From Chitinophaga ginsengisegetis (GTDB taxonomy: Bacteria; Bacteroidota; Bacteroidia; Chitinophagales; Chitinophagaceae), in the NCBI RefSeq assembly GCF_900168065.1, contig NZ_FUZZ01000002.1, positions 806,001-870,000 of the forward strand: DNA of 64,000 bases. The letters run 5' to 3'. This document shows positions 14,544 through 23,967 of the stretch, one piece after another. The notes under the pieces were generated by a model. That model saw only the letters and a program-made list of their open reading frames with translations. It had not been told where the DNA came from and ran no database searches. The position numbers and the translations under genes are program-made. The first letter of the stretch is position 1. Each line of letters opens with the position of its first letter.

Positions 14544-17500
14544 TTAGAAGGATACCTTCAATGAAACACCATAAGATTTGGTAGTAGGCATGGATCTGAA
14601 TTCACCAAACTCACTGTTCAAATCATTACCATAGTTGGATACTTCAGGATCAATGAATGTATTTCCTTCCGGTGTCCACACAAACATGTTGCGCGCAAAA
14701 ACGGTCAGCATCAGGTTGCTGGCAGCAATTTTTCTGGCAGCTGATGAAGGCAGACTGTAAGAGAGCGTGATATCACGCAGTTTCAAATAGGTTTTATCAA
14801 TGATACGCTGTGAGTAAGCGCCACCTTTATTGGTGGTATGATACCAGTAAGCGTCATAGTTATAATCTGTCAGCGGAATGGTATTTTCACCATATATTGG
14901 TTTGGCCTGTGCATCCGTACCAATCTGCATTACAGAATTGGGAACCACGAAAGCGCGTCTGTCGTTATAGGTAGATAATAAGGCATTACCCACAAAGTAG
15001 GTCAGATCTGCTGTACCGGAGTAGAACACACCGCCTTTTCTCCAGTCGAAAGAGAAGCCAAGTGTTAAATCTTTATAGCGGAGTGTGTTTACCAATCCCA
15101 TTGTAAAGTCGCGCTGAGATGTACCATAATATCCGTCGGTTTCTGCTGCTTTAGGTAAGCCGGTAGCATCCACAATTATTTTTCCATCCGGTGTGGTAGC
15201 AGGTACCGGGGCATAAAATACACCCAGCGGATCTCCCTTGCGGGCCACAAATTTTGCATCGTAAGCGAAATTGAGCACCACCTGGTTCAAACCTGCAGGA
15301 AGTTCTTCAACTGTATTCCTGTTACGGGCGTAGGTGTAGTTCATGGTCCAGGTAAAATCTTTTGTTTCTACCGGTATGATGTTAACAGATAATTCTATAC
15401 CCTTATTTCTCACCTTACCAAAGTTTTGCGTAATGCTGGCATAACCGGAACTTGGTGTGGTAGGCACTGCCAGGATCTGACCTTTGGTAAGTTTATTATA
15501 GTAGGCAATATCGAATCCCAACCTGTTCCGCAGGAATTTCACTTCAGCACCCAGTTCATATTCATTACTTAACTCAGGCGCCAGTTCAGGATTACCAATG
15601 TTATCACCTACGGTATATCCGGGAATGCCATTAAATGGAAAATCCAGTGTACCGAAAGGAAGATCTATGATCTGACCGGTAGATAGTGTTGTTTTAGTGA
15701 GATAGGGACCCGCATCGTTACCTGTTTTACCCCAGCTGGCACGCAGTTTTGCGAAAGAAACACCGCGATCATCCAGCTTCAGTGCTTCTGATAAAATGAA
15801 GGCGGCATTCACCGCAGGGTAGAAATAGCTGTTATTTTTTTCAGGTAATGTAGATGACCAGTCGTTACGGGCATTCACAGTCAGGAACAGGTATTCGCGG
15901 AAACCTAAAGTAGCTTGTCCGTAAAGACCATAAATCCTGCGTCTGAATTCCTGTGTTTGTGATACCGGTGAATTAGGTGAGTTGGAGATCACGTAGAAAC
16001 CTGGAATAGCCAGTCCCTTCACGGCTGAACTGAATATTTTTCCTTCCCGCTGGTTAACGTTAAAGCCAATCAATCCATCAATGGTAAAATCTGAGCTCAG
16101 CTTTTTATTGGCAGTGAGCAGGAGGTCGGAGTTGAACTCACCTCTGTAATCGCTGTTTTCCCTCACATAACCAACGTCTTCCTGTCGTTGCGCACCTTCC
16201 ACGTTATTACCATCATTCCAGCTGTCCAGTGATGGTCTGTTTTTCGCTTTATAGGTTTTAGACTGGGCGTTGGTAACATCAGCGCCAAGACGCCATTGTA
16301 CATTCAACCAATCTGTGATGCCATACTTCAGATCAATGTTTCCGAAGATCCTGTTACTTTTCAGGTTATTCCCATTTTCGTACAGGGAATAATAAGGGTT
16401 CTCTGCGTAAGGAGTAAAGTAGTTATCTACATTGTAATACTTGTTCTTGTAATCCTTGAACTGGGAGATATTGATATCTACCGGAATCTGGATGATGTCT
16501 TCAAACAAAGAAGATCCAAGTCCTGCTTCACTGCGGGTAGATACTGCCTTTGCATTTTTATTTACGTAGTTAAAGGAAGCAGAAGCGGAGAACCTGCCGT
16601 ATTTTGTAGATGCTCTTGCAGAGAAAGTATTTCTTTTATAAGAGTCTGCATCAGTAGGCAGGATACCATCACTGTATACGTTACCATAAGACAGGAAGAA
16701 AGTGGATGTTTCATTTCCTCCGCTAACAGCAATGGTATTGTTCAGTTCTTTACCGGTAGTGAAATAGTTGCGCACGTTATCCTTTACAAAGGAAAATGGT
16801 TTTGTTAATGATACGCCATCCACCGGAGCGCCCCACTCGCGGTTTTCGCCGGTTAAGCGTGGTCCCCAGCTACCATTTTCTGAAAGGATAAATGTACCAC
16901 CCCAGCCCTGTCCAAATTCTTCCTGCATGGTAGGCAACATACCTACACGGGAAAAAGTGGCTGCTGAGGCCACATCTACTTTCAGCCCCCCGCTTTTACC
17001 TTTTTTGGTGGTGATCAATACCACACCACTGGCGGCCCTGGAACCGTAAATTGCGGTGGCCGCGGCGCCTTTCAGGATGCTGATTGCCTCAATATCATTT
17101 GGATTAATATCATTGGCATTGTTACCAAAGTCGTAACCGCCGTTGTTGACTCCTTTTCCATCAACGGTAGAACCGGGACGGTCGTTATTCAGTGGCACCC
17201 CGTCTACCACATACAGTGGCTGGTTGTTACCCTGCAGGGAAGAATAACCACGGAGGATTACTTTGTTGGATGCGCCCGGAGCGCCGCTGGTAGTGGATAT
17301 TTCAGCACCGGCTATTTTTCCGGACAAACCATCCATCATACTTACGGGCGCTACCCTGTTAATTTGTTCAGTAGCAAAGTTACTGGTAGCGTACCCCACG
17401 GTTTTCTTTTCACGTACCAGTCCCAAACCTGTTACTACTACTTCCTGCAGGTTTTTGTTATCTGCTACCAGTGTTACCTGGAGATTTGAACTTTCTCCCA

Positions 17501-17750
17501 CGGTTATTTCCTGGGCTTTGTATCCTACGCTTCTTATAACAAGCACAGTGGAAGCACCGGGTACACTCAGGTTGAATACGCCATTGTCATTGGCGGTGGT
17601 ACCGGCGGTGGTACCTTTAACCTGGATGGTGGCAAACGGAACCGGATTGCCATCATTTCCCTTAACGGTACCTGTAACCTGTCGCTGCTGCGAATAGGCC
17701 AGGTGAATGATTGCCATAAGCATGGCAAAAAGGAGGAACCCCTTTTTCAT
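14544..17750 (-). CDS. SusC/RagA-type TonB-dependent outer-membrane transporter
   Basis: A 1068-aa TonB-dependent transporter. Signal peptide 1-20, a carboxypeptidase-regulatory-like domain about 22-105 (VTGTVKGNDGNPVPFATIQV), the plug about 115-235 (RGYSSLQGNNQPLYVVDGVPL; ILKGAAATAIYGSRAASGVV) and a 22-strand barrel ending in the aromatic terminus GVSLKVSF. It imports a polymeric nutrient with its SusD partner. No ECF sigma/anti-sigma pair is nearby, so regulation may rely on the long, structured upstream region. Confidence 0.95.
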   Translation of the reverse strand: MKKGFLLFAMLMAIIHLAYSQQRQVTGTVKGNDGNPVPFATIQVKGTTAGTTANDNGVFNLSVPGASTVLVIRSVGYKAQEITVGESSNLQVTLVADNKNLQEVVVTGLGLVREKKTVGYATSNFATEQINRVAPVSMMDGLSGKIAGAEISTTSGAPGASNKVILRGYSSLQGNNQPLYVVDGVPLNNDRPGSTVDGKGVNNGGYDFGNNANDINPNDIEAISILKGAAATAIYGSRAASGVVLITTKKGKSGGLKVDVASAATFSRVGMLPTMQEEFGQGWGGTFILSENGSWGPRLTGENREWGAPVDGVSLTKPFSFVKDNVRNYFTTGKELNNTIAVSGGNETSTFFLSYGNVYSDGILPTDADSYKRNTFSARASTKYGRFSASASFNYVNKNAKAVSTRSEAGLGSSLFEDIIQIPVDINISQFKDYKNKYYNVDNYFTPYAENPYYSLYENGNNLKSNRIFGNIDLKYGITDWLNVQWRLGADVTNAQSKTYKAKNRPSLDSWNDGNNVEGAQRQEDVGYVRENSDYRGEFNSDLLLTANKKLSSDFTIDGLIGFNVNQREGKIFSSAVKGLAIPGFYVISNSPNSPVSQTQEFRRRIYGLYGQATLGFREYLFLTVNARNDWSSTLPEKNNSYFYPAVNAAFILSEALKLDDRGVSFAKLRASWGKTGNDAGPYLTKTTLSTGQIIDLPFGTLDFPFNGIPGYTVGDNIGNPELAPELSNEYELGAEVKFLRNRLGFDIAYYNKLTKGQILAVPTTPSSGYASITQNFGKVRNKGIELSVNIIPVETKDFTWTMNYTYARNRNTVEELPAGLNQVVLNFAYDAKFVARKGDPLGVFYAPVPATTPDGKIIVDATGLPKAAETDGYYGTSQRDFTMGLVNTLRYKDLTLGFSFDWRKGGVFYSGTADLTYFVGNALLSTYNDRRAFVVPNSVMQIGTDAQAKPIYGENTIPLTDYNYDAYWYHTTNKGGAYSQRIIDKTYLKLRDITLSYSLPSSAARKIAASNLMLTVFARNMFVWTPEGNTFIDPEVSNYGNDLNSEFGEFRSMPTTKSYGVSLKVSF

Positions 17751-18442
17751 AAAAGTTTCAGATTTTGGTTGAAGAAGAAATACATCGGGTCTTATAAATG
17801 CTTACCCGGCAACAAATGCCAGTAGCTGCTTCCGGATAAGATGTTTTAGCTATTGTTGTATCATATTACGCATTAGAATGACAGCATAAAGAATCCATAT
17901 CATGCCTCAGGAGACATAATTAATCAGACAGAATACCCATCGGTTCTGCAGTTACAGAAAATAATTATCGCAACATACGGTCGGGTATATTGCCAAATGG
18001 CTATGTAAAGGGAGAAGTGTTTTTTTTCATAAACAGTTCTGATTTTGGTTGTACAAGTCTATAATAGATCAACATGTGTTCTCTCACAATAAATTGTTGT
18101 ATACCTCTTACTGTTGGCTAACAGTTGTAATTTCAATTACAGGAATGGTTATGTGCTCCGTTATAGCGTTTAAATCGGTAAAAGCCTTGCTAAGTCTCTC
18201 TCTCTGTCTTATTGATTTGAATCATGACAAATATCCTGCTGCGGGTTTACAGCCATTATCACAAGCTTTTTTCTTGCAGTAAGGTCTTTCTCATAAAGCA
18301 AATCAGATTTAGATTTTGGTTGACATCCACAAGTTAGAAAAAAAAAGTAAATCGTGATGCATCTACTTAACATTATTTTAACAGCAGATAAATTTAGTGC
18401 CGCAACAAATTGATAATCAACATGTAGCCGCATAAAAAAATT
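17751..18442. other. 692-bp region upstream of susC with repeated leader motif
   Basis: On the minus strand CAACCAAAATC occurs three times (17771-17761, 18051-18041, 18322-18312), each followed 10-17 nt later by an ATG. The first ATG is the susC start; the other two open mini-frames of 9 codons (18030-18001) and 11 codons (18294-18259). Two adjacent hairpins lie at 18110-18141. No conserved gene was recognised and no perfect TAnnTTTG box was found. Confidence 0.55.
18110..18141. repeat. two adjacent short inverted repeats in the susC upstream region
   Basis: ACTGTT-GGCT-AACAGT (18110-18125) is followed immediately by TGTAATT-TC-AATTACA (18126-18141); both stems are perfect. They may be operator sites or RNA hairpins in a long susC leader. 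Confidence 0.45.
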
Positions 18443-20518
18443 TCATTTTCCTGCTATTAAATACTGCAGCTGAAGTTGAAACAGTGTTTTCTTCTTCCCT
18501 GCTACCACATCGTTCCCGCTGCCAATAGCGGTTTGGCCCGGATACCTGCTTTGATGGCAGCGTGCCCAGCATGATAACCGGCGGTTCACTTTCCATTTTA
18601 CATTCAGGTAATACTGCCATCCTTCACCATATAGCTGCGATACCGCATTTTCATATAGCACACTGCTTTCTGTTGCATATATCCGGCTATCATAACTACT
18701 GGTCTGAAAACGGGATAATCTTCCGCTTATTACAACGGGTAGATGTACAAAGCGGTAACTGGCATCCTGGTATATCATCCATCCCTGCTGCATATCCCCC
18801 GCTGCTTCATAGCTACTGTATTCCAGCCTGGTTTTGAGATCCAGCTGCCGGTTTACTTTTATAGTCCACTGGGAACGTATGTGCATCGACGTTACAGCGG
18901 TCAGTACTTTAACGGGGTTACCCGGCAACAATACATTTTCTGCTGCCTGCCGGTAGTTATACCGAAGTAACAGGGTCATTGTTTTCCCCGGTACATAACT
19001 TCCCTGCAGAAAAAAGTCTTTGCCGTAAGAAGGTGCATTACTCCGGTATTTCAGCCAGGGGAAATGAAAAATATCGGCGTACGCATCGGCCTTTAGCCGC
19101 GGGCTTATTTTCAAAGTAACGGCGGTGTATAATCCCTGCTCATTAACGGTGCGGTATCCATCGCCGAAGCCTTTGGCATATAGCGACTGGTAAGCCCTGT
19201 CATAATACCGGTATACAACCGCCATGTCTACCGCAGGCGCCACGCTGGTCAGCAATCCCTGAACTACGGCAGGTTTCCCGTTACTGCCCACCGCTGCCTC
19301 TCCGAATAAATGCACATTTTTCCAGCTGCCGGAATAGTCGATACTGGCAGCCGTAAGCCGGTTACCGTTAAAGTCGAATTGATTATAGGGTGCTGTTTTC
19401 TTTTGAAGTACCGGCGCTACATGATGACTGGTTACATTTCCTCCCACCTGCCACCGGTTGGCATGGTAACGGATATTACCGCCCACGCTGAGCTGCTGTA
19501 CCTGCCCACGTTTGGCGGCTTCGGTAACCGTACGGTGATATCCACTGCTAATAATACTGGCCGCAGTTACTTCATCCATCAGCGTATCCGTACTGGCGTC
19601 CTGTTTGCGGAAAGATGCAAAGGCCGTCAATTCCCAGCGCTGTTGCTGCAGCGTAACAGCCGCTCCCCTGAAAAAATAAAACTCCCCCGGTGAAGTGTAT
19701 GGCCGCAACACTTCTCCTTCCCGCTTCGTTTGCATCACCGAGGCTCCTTTGCCGTATGCCTGTCCCTGCCAGTTCAGCAATCCCTGTCCCATGTTCACCG
19801 TATAATCCCCCAATGCAAGGGCCTTTATTCCCCGGTAGTTCCGGATAAAAACATGCGCACTGTAAAAATCAAATCCCTGCTTTTGCGCCCCTTTAAAAAA
19901 AGCTTCCCCGGCATCTTTCTCCATCACTATTCCCCAGCTCATGTACCGCGGGAAATTATAACGGTAACGCATAAACAATTTCTCCGGGCTTCCCCTGTAG
20001 GCAGGTAAGGTGCTGTCGGTGTGCAGATACCCCTTTGCTTTCTCCCCTGCGCGGGCGTAGCGCAACAGGAATGAATGATCGCCTTTATGCACATAGTCCC
20101 TCAATGTATAATGAGGCGCCAGATCATCGCCTACCGTCACATAAGGCAGTATGCGCCGGATAACATCCGGTTCAAACCCTGGCACCGCCTGCAATTCATA
20201 AATACTCAGCAGATCCCCCAATAAAGCGCGGTACCGCAAAAAGCTGCTGATCTGCAAAGCCGTAAGCAATCCTAACGACTGCAACGTTGCCTCATCTGCT
20301 GTGTTCAACCGGATCTTATGCCGCGCCAATGCGTTTAAAGTTTGCCATTGCGCATCATCCTCTGATACCGTTTCAGTACCAGCTGCTTCGTTTTCCAGGT
20401 TATTTTCCATTGCCGGAGGCAATGCCTCTTCCTGTTGACGGGCCCACGCTTTCCGCCCACACAGCAGCAACAACAAACAACCGGTGACGCCGCAAATCGC
20501 CGAGCGGATAGTTGCCAT
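18443..20518 (-). CDS. helix-hairpin-helix domain protein with predicted outer-membrane beta-barrel
   Basis: A 691-aa exported protein. Signal peptide about 1-27 (CLLLLLCGRKAWA). Residues 68-128 contain tandem ComEA-like helix-hairpin-helix motifs (IRLNTADEATLQSLGLL; LLSIYELQAVPGFEPDVIRR). From about 140 onward the chain alternates amphipathic strands and ends QLQLQYLIAGK, as in an outer-membrane barrel. HhH domains of this type bind DNA or mediate protein contacts. The combination suggests a barrel with a periplasmic HhH plug. It follows the smaller outer-membrane protein by 76 bp. Known as a conserved hypothetical in Bacteroidota; role not established. Confidence 0.8.
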   Translation of the reverse strand: MATIRSAICGVTGCLLLLLCGRKAWARQQEEALPPAMENNLENEAAGTETVSEDDAQWQTLNALARHKIRLNTADEATLQSLGLLTALQISSFLRYRALLGDLLSIYELQAVPGFEPDVIRRILPYVTVGDDLAPHYTLRDYVHKGDHSFLLRYARAGEKAKGYLHTDSTLPAYRGSPEKLFMRYRYNFPRYMSWGIVMEKDAGEAFFKGAQKQGFDFYSAHVFIRNYRGIKALALGDYTVNMGQGLLNWQGQAYGKGASVMQTKREGEVLRPYTSPGEFYFFRGAAVTLQQQRWELTAFASFRKQDASTDTLMDEVTAASIISSGYHRTVTEAAKRGQVQQLSVGGNIRYHANRWQVGGNVTSHHVAPVLQKKTAPYNQFDFNGNRLTAASIDYSGSWKNVHLFGEAAVGSNGKPAVVQGLLTSVAPAVDMAVVYRYYDRAYQSLYAKGFGDGYRTVNEQGLYTAVTLKISPRLKADAYADIFHFPWLKYRSNAPSYGKDFFLQGSYVPGKTMTLLLRYNYRQAAENVLLPGNPVKVLTAVTSMHIRSQWTIKVNRQLDLKTRLEYSSYEAAGDMQQGWMIYQDASYRFVHLPVVISGRLSRFQTSSYDSRIYATESSVLYENAVSQLYGEGWQYYLNVKWKVNRRLSCWARCHQSRYPGQTAIGSGNDVVAGKKKTLFQLQLQYLIAGK

Positions 20519-20594
20519 ATCAATAACATTGAAAGTTTAATTTCCTGCCGCACCATCTCCGGCAAATTCATTCAGCTAACAACTCCTCATCGCA

Positions 20595-21386
20595 TTACTC
20601 CATTGCCGCCGGAGAAAGCTGCCATATCAATGAAGTAGAAGGCGTAATACCCAGCTGTGGATGAAACCCGGCGGCGATGTCTATCCGCAGGGATCGCAGG
20701 AATAATATCACTGCCGCATTGTTATAAGCCTGACCGGATGCAATACCTATTTCCAGCGCCAGTTGCCGGATAATGCGGTAATAAGCCGATGCCTTCACCG
20801 AAGTAAATGCGCCTGTACAAATCACTTCGCCGGTTAGCAGGAAATCACGCGATGCCTCAAAGCCCACGCCGCCGCTATATACAACAGGCGTTTCTGCTGG
20901 TTTATACACATGAACGCCACCATGCCATTGCTCACTGATATGCCAGAGCATTCCGCCATCAAAGCTGATGTTACCGGTAGTCCCGAATCCCTGCACACTG
21001 GTAGCCTCGTAATTAAACTGCAACCCAACACCGGCCCTTCGCCCAAGCCGCATACCATACGCGCCACTCAGCCGCTGCTGATGCCAGGATGTATTACCCA
21101 GCCGCGTAATACTTCCCCCGAAAGCGCCTGCATGCACCGGAACAGCCACTATCGCCGCATACAACGAGGCGTCCTTTAACATGAACCTATTCTCGGTATA
21201 AATACCCGCTGCAAAAGAAGATAAACAGGATAAGCCGGCGGGATTGTACCACGCAGATATCACCTGCTGGAAATGACGGCTGTAACTGCCGCTACCGGTA
21301 TTCTTTCCCACGGGCGTCAGCAAGGGTTGCGCATGCAACAGCGCTATCCACCACGTGAATAAAAAGGTTAACAATAATTGTTTCAT
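20595..21386 (-). CDS. outer-membrane protein resembling PorV/PorQ (small beta-barrel)
   Basis: A 263-aa secreted protein with signal peptide 1-19 (FTWWIALLHA) and the N-terminal motif SRHFQQVISAWYNPAGLSCL, typical of PorV/FadL-like barrels of Bacteroidota. Repeated amphipathic strands fill the rest. PorV-like proteins act as shuttles or adaptors for T9SS cargo; whether this one does is unknown. It is the first gene of a pair with the HhH-barrel protein, which argues for a shared complex. Confidence 0.7.
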   Translation of the reverse strand: MKQLLLTFLFTWWIALLHAQPLLTPVGKNTGSGSYSRHFQQVISAWYNPAGLSCLSSFAAGIYTENRFMLKDASLYAAIVAVPVHAGAFGGSITRLGNTSWHQQRLSGAYGMRLGRRAGVGLQFNYEATSVQGFGTTGNISFDGGMLWHISEQWHGGVHVYKPAETPVVYSGGVGFEASRDFLLTGEVICTGAFTSVKASAYYRIIRQLALEIGIASGQAYNNAAVILFLRSLRIDIAAGFHPQLGITPSTSLIWQLSPAAME

Positions 21387-21452
21387 CAGGGAATTGGGTT
21401 TAACAATAAAAATCCGCAGACAAACGGGTTAACAAATTGTTGCCGGCGGATA

Positions 21453-21460
21453 CAAAAATA
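21453..21460 (-). promoter_or_regulatory. -7 promoter box of the PorV-like/HhH operon
   Basis: TATTTTTG on the minus strand matches TAnnTTTG. It sits 66 bp upstream of the ATG. The leader contains an inverted repeat ATCCGC / GCGGAT (21412-21417, 21446-21451). Confidence 0.45.
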
Positions 21461-21566
21461 AGCAGCGGAAATAACAGAAGTGTTAATGAAACATAAACAC
21501 GCGGATTTGGCTTAAACACCCCTTTGTTTTGTCCGGATCGCCCTCACATAGAGCGATGCATTATTT

Positions 21567-21574
21567 TATCTTTG
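21567..21574 (+). promoter_or_regulatory. -7 promoter box of the DHFR-like gene
   Basis: TATCTTTG is a perfect TAnnTTTG match, 27 bp upstream of the ATG at 21602. Confidence 0.5.
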
Positions 21575-21601
21575 GGAAAGAATGTAGAAAAATCACTACC
21601 C

Positions 21602-22156
21602 ATGAGAAATATCATCTATGGTATCAATCTGAGTGCAGATGGTTGCTGCGACCATACCAAATTTGGTGGCGGCGAAGAAACCGTTCAGTATTTTACGGAC
21701 CTCATGCAGGACGTTGACCTGATTATCTACGGCCGCAAAACCTATCAGTTGATGGTTCCTTATTGGCCTGAGGTTGCAAAAAAACAGTCCGGTACGAAAA
21801 CAGAGAATGAATTTGCGCGAACATTTGACGCTATCGACAAAGTTGTTTGTTCCCGCTCATTACACAACGTTGAAGGTAATGCGAGGCTGATCCGTGCAAA
21901 CCTCGCAGAAGAAGTACTGAAACTGAAACAGGAACCAGGCAAAAATATTTCGCTTGGTGGTGTAAGCCTGCCTTCGGAACTGATAGCGCTTGGCCTGGTG
22001 GATGAATATTATTTCCTCGTTCATCCTGTCCTTGTCGGGCAAGGCAGGCGGCTGTTTGACGATGCAAATTTTCTGGAGTCGCAAAACCTGCAACTGGCAG
22101 ATTCGAGGACGCTTAAATCAGGCTGTATAGCGCTTCATTACCTGAAACGCCGCTAA
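21602..22156 (+). CDS. dihydrofolate reductase-like (RibD C-terminal) family protein
   Basis: A 184-aa cytoplasmic oxidoreductase-fold protein. The start MRNIIYGINLSADGCCDHT, the motif DVDLIIYGRKTYQLMVPYW and ISLGGVSLPSELIALGLVDEYYFLVHPV are typical of the DHFR/RibD-C superfamily (YwjB/YyaP type), whose in vivo substrates are mostly unknown. The ATG at 21602 follows a good -7 box. Its stop codon overlaps that of the convergent deoxynucleoside kinase by 4 bp. Confidence 0.87.
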   Translation: MRNIIYGINLSADGCCDHTKFGGGEETVQYFTDLMQDVDLIIYGRKTYQLMVPYWPEVAKKQSGTKTENEFARTFDAIDKVVCSRSLHNVEGNARLIRANLAEEVLKLKQEPGKNISLGGVSLPSELIALGLVDEYYFLVHPVLVGQGRRLFDDANFLESQNLQLADSRTLKSGCIALHYLKRR

Positions 22157-22788
22157 AACAACCCGTACAACTGTGAATCAATCCGGGAAATGATCTCTCC
22201 CAGATCTTCATCACTCTCCGGAAATTTATTCTTATCAATATCAATGATCAGCAACGGACCTTCTTTGTATTTCTCAATCCAGTTGTTGTAATATTCGTTC
22301 AGGCGTTTCAGGTAGTCCAGCCGGATATTCTCTTCATACTCCCTTCCTCTCTTCTGTATCTGCGCAACCAGGGTAGGCACAGATGCCTGCAGGTAAATCA
22401 GCAGATCCGGTGGCTTCACCATGCTTTTCAGCGTTTCAAAGAAATTGAAATAGTTATCAAAATCGCGCTTGGTCATCAGCCCCATTTCGTAGAGGTTAGG
22501 CGCAAAAATATGTGCATCTTCATAAATGGTCCGGTCCTGTATAACGGTTTCTTTTCCGTTCTGCACTTCCAGCAGTTGCTTTAACCGGCCGTTCAGAAAA
22601 TACACCTGCAGGTTGAATGACCAGCGGGGCATGTCTTCATAAAAATCGTTCAGGTAAGGATTGTGCTCCACATCTTCATATTGTGGATGCCATTTGTAAT
22701 GCCTGCACAACATTTCTGTCAGCGTGGTTTTGCCCGCACCGATGTTTCCGGCGATAGCTATATGTTTGATCTTATTCTGTTTTGCCAT
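22153..22788 (-). CDS. deoxynucleoside kinase
   Basis: A 211-aa salvage kinase of the dCK/dGK/TK2 family. The P-loop AGNIGAGKTTLTEM is at about 13-26, followed by the substrate-binding EDVEHNPYLNDFYEDMPRW block, the DRT motif (VIQDRTIYEDAHIF) and the LID arginines in QKRGREYEENIRLDYL. It phosphorylates deoxypurine or deoxypyrimidine nucleosides with ATP. It lies 48 bp downstream of trpS on the same strand and is probably co-transcribed. Confidence 0.92.
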   Translation of the reverse strand: MAKQNKIKHIAIAGNIGAGKTTLTEMLCRHYKWHPQYEDVEHNPYLNDFYEDMPRWSFNLQVYFLNGRLKQLLEVQNGKETVIQDRTIYEDAHIFAPNLYEMGLMTKRDFDNYFNFFETLKSMVKPPDLLIYLQASVPTLVAQIQKRGREYEENIRLDYLKRLNEYYNNWIEKYKEGPLLIIDIDKNKFPESDEDLGEIISRIDSQLYGLF

Positions 22789-22836
22789 GCGATGTGAAGT
22801 GGTTAATACTGAAAATAGCTACAGTTGGCGACTTTT

Positions 22837-23844
22837 TCAATAATAATTTATACCAATAAGTTTTTTCGCCTGTTGCAAAGTTTGTGCCGCATTCGCCCTG
22901 GCCTTCTCTGCACCGGCTTTCATAATCTTCTTCAGGTAGTCCGTATCGCGCTGCAGGTCTTTCGCCTTTTCGCGGATAGGCGATATAAACTTCACCATAT
23001 CTTCTCCCAACTGCTTTTTCAGATCCCCGAAACGGATAGTCCCGGTATTCTTCCATGCTTCTTCATAGAAAGATACCACATCGGGCGTACACACCAGTTT
23101 CATCAGGTCCAGCAGGTTTTGTACAGAATCAGGGATTGGCGAACCAGGTTCACCGGAACCGCTGTCGGTTTTAGCTTTTTTGATCTTGTTGATGATCTTA
23201 TCATCTTCATCTGCCAGGTATAGCGTAGCCAGTTCATTCTCGCTTTTGCTCATTTTGCCGTTACCATCCAGGCTGGGGATACGTACCAGGCTATCGCCGT
23301 AGTTGAATGCCTCCGGTTCGGGGAACAGGTCACCATAGCGGTGATTGAAGCGCTGGGCGAAGTTACGCGCCATTTCCAGGTGTTGCCCCTGGTCCTTACC
23401 CACCGGCACTTTTACCGCGCGCTGGATCAGGATGTCCACGCTCATGAGTACAGGATAAGTAAGCAGCCCTGCGTTCACATTCTGCGGCTGCAACCGCACC
23501 TTATCTTTAAAAGTAGGCACTTTCTCCAGTTCACCTACATAAGCCAGCATATTCATCAGCAGGTACAGTTCCGCTATTTCGGGAATGTCGCTCTGCACAT
23601 ACAGCGATACCTTTTCGGGGTCCAGTCCTGATGCAATATTTTCCGCCAGTACCCGCATCACGTTCCCCGGAAGATCCTTCGGATCGGGATGGGTGGTGAG
23701 TGAATGCCAGTCTGCCACAAAAAAGTAGCAGTTAAAATCTTCCTGCATCCGGATATAATTACGGATAGCGCCAAAATAATTGCCTAAATGCAAATAACCG
23801 GTAGGGCGTATGCCGCTTACCACAATTTCTTTTTCAGTAGCCAT
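22837..23844 (-). CDS. trpS: tryptophanyl-tRNA synthetase
   Basis: Charges tRNA-Trp. The 335-aa class Ic enzyme has the HIGH-type motif YLHLGNYFGAI near residue 16 and the KMSKS loop in GNGKMSKSENE. The start MATEKEIVVSGIRPTG aligns with the family; a second ATG 12 bp upstream is possible. Its divergent upstream region, shared with gatC, contains a 7-bp-unit inverted repeat. Confidence 0.97.
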   Translation of the reverse strand: MATEKEIVVSGIRPTGYLHLGNYFGAIRNYIRMQEDFNCYFFVADWHSLTTHPDPKDLPGNVMRVLAENIASGLDPEKVSLYVQSDIPEIAELYLLMNMLAYVGELEKVPTFKDKVRLQPQNVNAGLLTYPVLMSVDILIQRAVKVPVGKDQGQHLEMARNFAQRFNHRYGDLFPEPEAFNYGDSLVRIPSLDGNGKMSKSENELATLYLADEDDKIINKIKKAKTDSGSGEPGSPIPDSVQNLLDLMKLVCTPDVVSFYEEAWKNTGTIRFGDLKKQLGEDMVKFISPIREKAKDLQRDTDYLKKIMKAGAEKARANAAQTLQQAKKLIGINYY

Positions 23845-23862
23845 AACAGGGCGCAATTTAAA

Positions 23863-23949
23863 GAATAGCTTTTAGCTTTTAGCCATTCACACCGGGCTGT
23901 TTTGTAAAAAAAACGCCAAAAGCCAAAAGCAGATGATCAAAAGCACTTT
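23863..23949. repeat. heptad-unit inverted repeat H1
   Basis: Left arm: GAATAGC, TTTTAGC, TTTTAGC (23863-23883). Right arm: GCCAAAA, GCCAAAA, GCAGATG, ATCAAAA, GCACTTT (23915-23949). The units are in strict 7-bp register and the arms are inverted complements at the unit level. It lies between the divergent genes trpS and gatC. Confidence 0.65.
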
Positions 23950-23967
23950 ATTCTGTCCGTTTATCCC

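Noticed and set aside
18209-18373. A 54-codon minus-strand frame with a lipobox-like FFLTCGC in the susC upstream region
   Set aside because: Its coding capacity overlaps the third copy of the repeated leader motif (CAACCAAAATC gives CQPKS), which explains the apparent lipobox; no promoter or homology supports it.
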